Below are positions 35,371 through 37,791 of a DNA stretch of 37,791 bases, one piece after another (the first letter of the stretch is position 1; every line of letters starts with the position of its first letter). A model generated the notes under the pieces. It made no database searches and was not told the origin of the DNA. It was given only the letters and a program-made list of their open reading frames with translations. Where the stretch lies: NCBI GenBank assembly GCA_902512685.1, contig CABXKH010000018.1, forward strand, positions 1 through 37,791, in the 5' to 3' direction. Made by a program: the position numbers and the translations under genes. This stretch comes from Paracoccaceae bacterium (lineage in GTDB: Bacteria > Pseudomonadota > Alphaproteobacteria > Rhodobacterales > Rhodobacteraceae).

Positions 35371-36645
35371 TTATTCGCTGGTATAGGCTTTTCCAATCGC
35401 AGCGGGGGGCCGGGCACGGCCAACAAGTCCTGCAACCACAATAATTGTCACCAAATATGGGGCCATTGCCAAGAATTCCGAGGGGATGGGGGTATTTAAG
35501 ATAGATAGCTTTTGCTGCAACGAGTCTGCAAAGCCGAAAATGAGCGCCGCTGCCAAGGCGCCTGCCGGATGCCACCGGCCGAAAATCATGGCAGCCAAGC
35601 CAATAAACCCGCGCCCATTGGTCATGTTTTCATCAAACTGGCCAACTGTACCCAAGGTAAACCAAGCGCCGCCAAAACCGGCAATCATTCCGGCAACAAT
35701 CACATGCGAATAGCGGGTCCTGATTACATCAATGCCCAGTGTATCGGCGGCCCTTGGATGCTCGCCCACAGCGCGCGCGCGCAAGCCATGGCGGGTGGAA
35801 AATAGATAATATGTTGAGATTGCCACCAGTATAAAGGCGCCATAAACAAAAATGGTCTGATTAAACAACAACGGTCCAAGCACCGGTATATCGCCCAAAA
35901 CGGGGATCTTAATCGCCCGAAACGGCGTTGTGTTGTTTAGCCAGCGGTATTCGGTAAACACTTGGCTCGATATATATGAGGTCAGCCCAAGGATGAAAAG
36001 ATTGATGACCACGCCGGCAATAATCTGGTCCACCCGATAGGTGATCACCAGCGCAGCTAAAAGAAACCCCAAGGCGCCGCCGGTTAAAATAGCGCCGGCT
36101 ATGCCAACCCAGCCCCCCAAAAGCGAGCCGAAAAGCGCGCCTGAAAATGCACCGGCAAGCAGCATGCCCTCAATGCCGATATTGATCACGGCAACCCGCT
36201 CGCAGAATATGCCTGCCAGCGCGGCCAAGGCAATCGGGGTGGCCCGCACCACAGTGGCTTGCAGCATGCCGGTCAAAGAAATGGATTTATCGGCGGTTGC
36301 CCAAACCAGAAAGGCGACCACGAACAGCGTCAGGCCGCCAGCCAATGACAGCGTGCGCCATTTGGCGCCGCCTTTCGCAAATTGCCGAAATCCTAAGAAC
36401 GCAAGCACGGCCGTGATGGCAAGGTTGACCCAATAGCTGGGCACCACAAGATTGCCGATGGCCCAAACATCACGCGGTCGGGACAGTTTGAACGTGGATT
36501 GGCTGTCAATGCCAGTATCAAGCAAAAACAAAACAACAAGCGACAGCGCAACCAATGCCCCGCCGGTGATCACAGTGCGCATATCAAGCGGCAGAACGGG
36601 CGCTTTAAGGCTTTGATGTGCAGATTGGTTAAGGTTGGTCATCAC
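35371..36645 (-). CDS. Nucleoside/purine-type ABC importer permease, second subunit
   Basis: This 424-residue integral membrane protein of the BPD_transp_2 family contains the conserved stretches PIALAALAGIFCERVAVINIGIEGMLLAGAFSGALFGSL and YSHVIVAGMIAGFGGAWFTLGTVGQFDENMTNGRGFIGLAAMIFGRWHPAGALAAALIFGFADSLQQKL. These are typical of the permeases paired with BmpA-type lipoprotein binding proteins, which import nucleosides or related compounds. The N-terminus has an extra membrane region. Its first 17 bases overlap the upstream permease, so the two are translationally coupled. The binding protein and ATPase should lie beyond the right edge or elsewhere. Confidence 0.92.
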   Translation of the reverse strand: MMTNLNQSAHQSLKAPVLPLDMRTVITGGALVALSLVVLFLLDTGIDSQSTFKLSRPRDVWAIGNLVVPSYWVNLAITAVLAFLGFRQFAKGGAKWRTLSLAGGLTLFVVAFLVWATADKSISLTGMLQATVVRATPIALAALAGIFCERVAVINIGIEGMLLAGAFSGALFGSLLGGWVGIAGAILTGGALGFLLAALVITYRVDQIIAGVVINLFILGLTSYISSQVFTEYRWLNNTTPFRAIKIPVLGDIPVLGPLLFNQTIFVYGAFILVAISTYYLFSTRHGLRARAVGEHPRAADTLGIDVIRTRYSHVIVAGMIAGFGGAWFTLGTVGQFDENMTNGRGFIGLAAMIFGRWHPAGALAAALIFGFADSLQQKLSILNTPIPSEFLAMAPYLVTIIVVAGLVGRARPPAAIGKAYTSE

Positions 36646-37783
36646 TTACACTCTTTTTGCTTATAGCGCTGAAACCGAATGGCAATATTTGCTTCACAAG
36701 AAGTGGCGCGGCGACGAATACAATAATCAGGGCCTGCACAATACCGATTAAATCAATCGACACCCCTGCATCCACCTGCATTTGGCGCCCACCAGCTTCA
36801 AGGGCCCCGAACAGCAGCCCGGCAAGTAAAATACCCACCGGATGTGATCGCCCAAGCAGCGCCACGGCGATCGCATCAAAGCCGATGCCCGCGGAAAATC
36901 CGGGCGAGGCGCGCCCTAAAACGCCGGTGACCTGAGTTGCACCCGCCAGCCCGGCCAATCCGCCGGCAATGGCCATGGCAAGCACAATGGTCAACCCTGC
37001 GCGGATGCCGGCATATTTAGCGGCATCAGGGTTTTCGCCTGACACGCGAAATGCAAAGCCCAGTTTTGAGCGAAACAGCAACCAGTAGATCAGCGCAACA
37101 CTCACAAGCATAATCATAAGGCCCGCATGGACACGCAGATTTGGATCAATAAACGTCAGAAGACGCGGCAGTTCAGCGGTTTCCAGAACCGCTTTTGAAA
37201 TTGGATCAGAGCGACCTTCCTTTTGAATGAAGGGTTGACGCAAAACATAATCCAGCATCCGAAATGCAATCAGATTTAGCATGATAGTGGAAATCACCTC
37301 ATGCGCACCGGTTGCGGCACGCAAAAACCCGGCAAGGCCTGCATAAAGCGCCCCGGCAATCATGCCCACCGTAAGCACCAGCGGCAGATGCAGATAAAAC
37401 GGCAGCCCAGTGATAGCAAAACTGACGATAACCGCGGCCAGACCGCCGATCACAATTTGCCCCTCGGCGCCAATGTTAAACAGCCCGGCGCGAAATGCGA
37501 GCCCGATGCCAAGCCCCGACATCACCAGCGGAATGGAGGAGGTCAGGGTTTCGGAAACTGCCGCAAGTGAGCCCACCGATCCATAGGCCAGCGCTACAAA
37601 GCTTTTGACGATATTTGCCGGCTCTACCGAGGTCGCCAGCATAATCAAAGCGCTCAGCAGCAATGCCAGAACAACCGCAACAATCGGGATAAAAAACAGC
37701 TCTCCAAGTGTGGATTGCGTACCGGCGACCGGTTGCAGTAAGTCATGTGCAGAACGGCTGGATTTAGGTGTACCTGATGTCAT
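36629..37783 (-). CDS. Nucleoside/purine-type ABC importer permease, first subunit
   Basis: This 384-residue integral membrane protein is the partner of the next permease. It has the family core SSIPLVMSGLGIGLAFRAGLFNIGAEGQIVIGGLAAVIVSF, a THEVISTIMLNLIAF-like block (GAHEVISTIMLNLIAFRMLDYVL), FRVSGENPDAAKYAGI, and GFDAIAVALLGRSHPVGILLAGLLFGALEAGGRQMQVDAGVS. The last region is the permease motif that contacts the ATPase. The ATG at 37783 is just inside the window, so the gene is complete. The upstream neighbour, probably the ATPase, is outside. Confidence 0.92.
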   Translation of the reverse strand: MTSGTPKSSRSAHDLLQPVAGTQSTLGELFFIPIVAVVLALLLSALIMLATSVEPANIVKSFVALAYGSVGSLAAVSETLTSSIPLVMSGLGIGLAFRAGLFNIGAEGQIVIGGLAAVIVSFAITGLPFYLHLPLVLTVGMIAGALYAGLAGFLRAATGAHEVISTIMLNLIAFRMLDYVLRQPFIQKEGRSDPISKAVLETAELPRLLTFIDPNLRVHAGLMIMLVSVALIYWLLFRSKLGFAFRVSGENPDAAKYAGIRAGLTIVLAMAIAGGLAGLAGATQVTGVLGRASPGFSAGIGFDAIAVALLGRSHPVGILLAGLLFGALEAGGRQMQVDAGVSIDLIGIVQALIIVFVAAPLLVKQILPFGFSAISKKSVSDDQP

Positions 37784-37791
37784 GCTGCCAC

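Noticed and set aside
1-37791. CRISPR array, tRNA/rRNA genes, insertion sequences or prophage
   Set aside because: I looked for regular short repeats, tRNA-like cloverleaf sequences and transposase or phage proteins and found none.

Overview
The window reads as a chromosomal segment of an alphaproteobacterium, most likely a marine member of the Rhodobacterales (Roseobacter group). The evidence is the gene content and order: a chvI-chvG-hprK-rapZ-EIIA-HPr block facing pckA, an etfB-etfA-hbd arrangement, a 'twin transmembrane' protein beside a PduO-type adenosyltransferase, a DUF6473-like protein, and a TIGR02186-like protein overlapping a TauE/SafE-type transporter. This assignment comes from family recognition, not from a search.

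Layout. 1-2739: end of a NitT/TauT-type ABC importer operon (binding protein, ATPase, and a permease with an unusual periplasmic insertion). 2806-5110 (minus): parC, interrupted by an apparent one-base frameshift in a run of five C. 5251-8787: SDR enzyme, small membrane protein, cob(I)alamin adenosyltransferase and the two ETF subunits. 8845-10657: a DUF6473-like gene on the minus strand, then 3-hydroxybutyryl-CoA dehydrogenase. 10647-16048 (minus): a tight seven-gene cluster with the ChvI/ChvG two-component system, HPr kinase, RapZ, EIIA, HPr and an acyltransferase. 16401-18002: pckA, divergent from chvI. 18078-20299 (minus): a GntR regulator and a class V PLP enzyme. 20452-22090: HMG-CoA lyase and an enoyl-CoA hydratase (leucine catabolism). 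22099-25108: di-haem peroxidase-like protein, Sel1-repeat protein, aldo/keto reductase. 25627-32203: a type I secretion locus with a small BapA-like adhesin, a TolC-like outer-membrane lipoprotein, an ABC exporter and an HlyD adaptor. 32217-35256: thioesterase, a 17-beta-HSD10-like SDR, and the TIGR02186/TSUP pair. 35371-37783 (minus): two permeases of a BmpA/Nup-type nucleoside ABC importer that continues outside the window.

How the genes fit together. Several regions concern acyl-CoA catabolism that feeds the respiratory chain (ETF, hbd, HMG-CoA lyase, hydratase, HSD10-like SDR, thioesterase). Gluconeogenesis (pckA) sits next to an envelope-sensing and nitrogen-PTS-like regulatory block.

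The most unusual part is the secretion locus. The ABC exporter carries two in-frame stop codons and at least one frameshift, and the adhesin carries another frameshift, while the flanking TolC-like and HlyD genes are open. This looks like a locus in decay, or one hit by local sequence errors. The parC frameshift, in a gene expected to be essential, warns that some indels may be errors. I saw no tRNA, rRNA, CRISPR array, insertion sequence or prophage gene.
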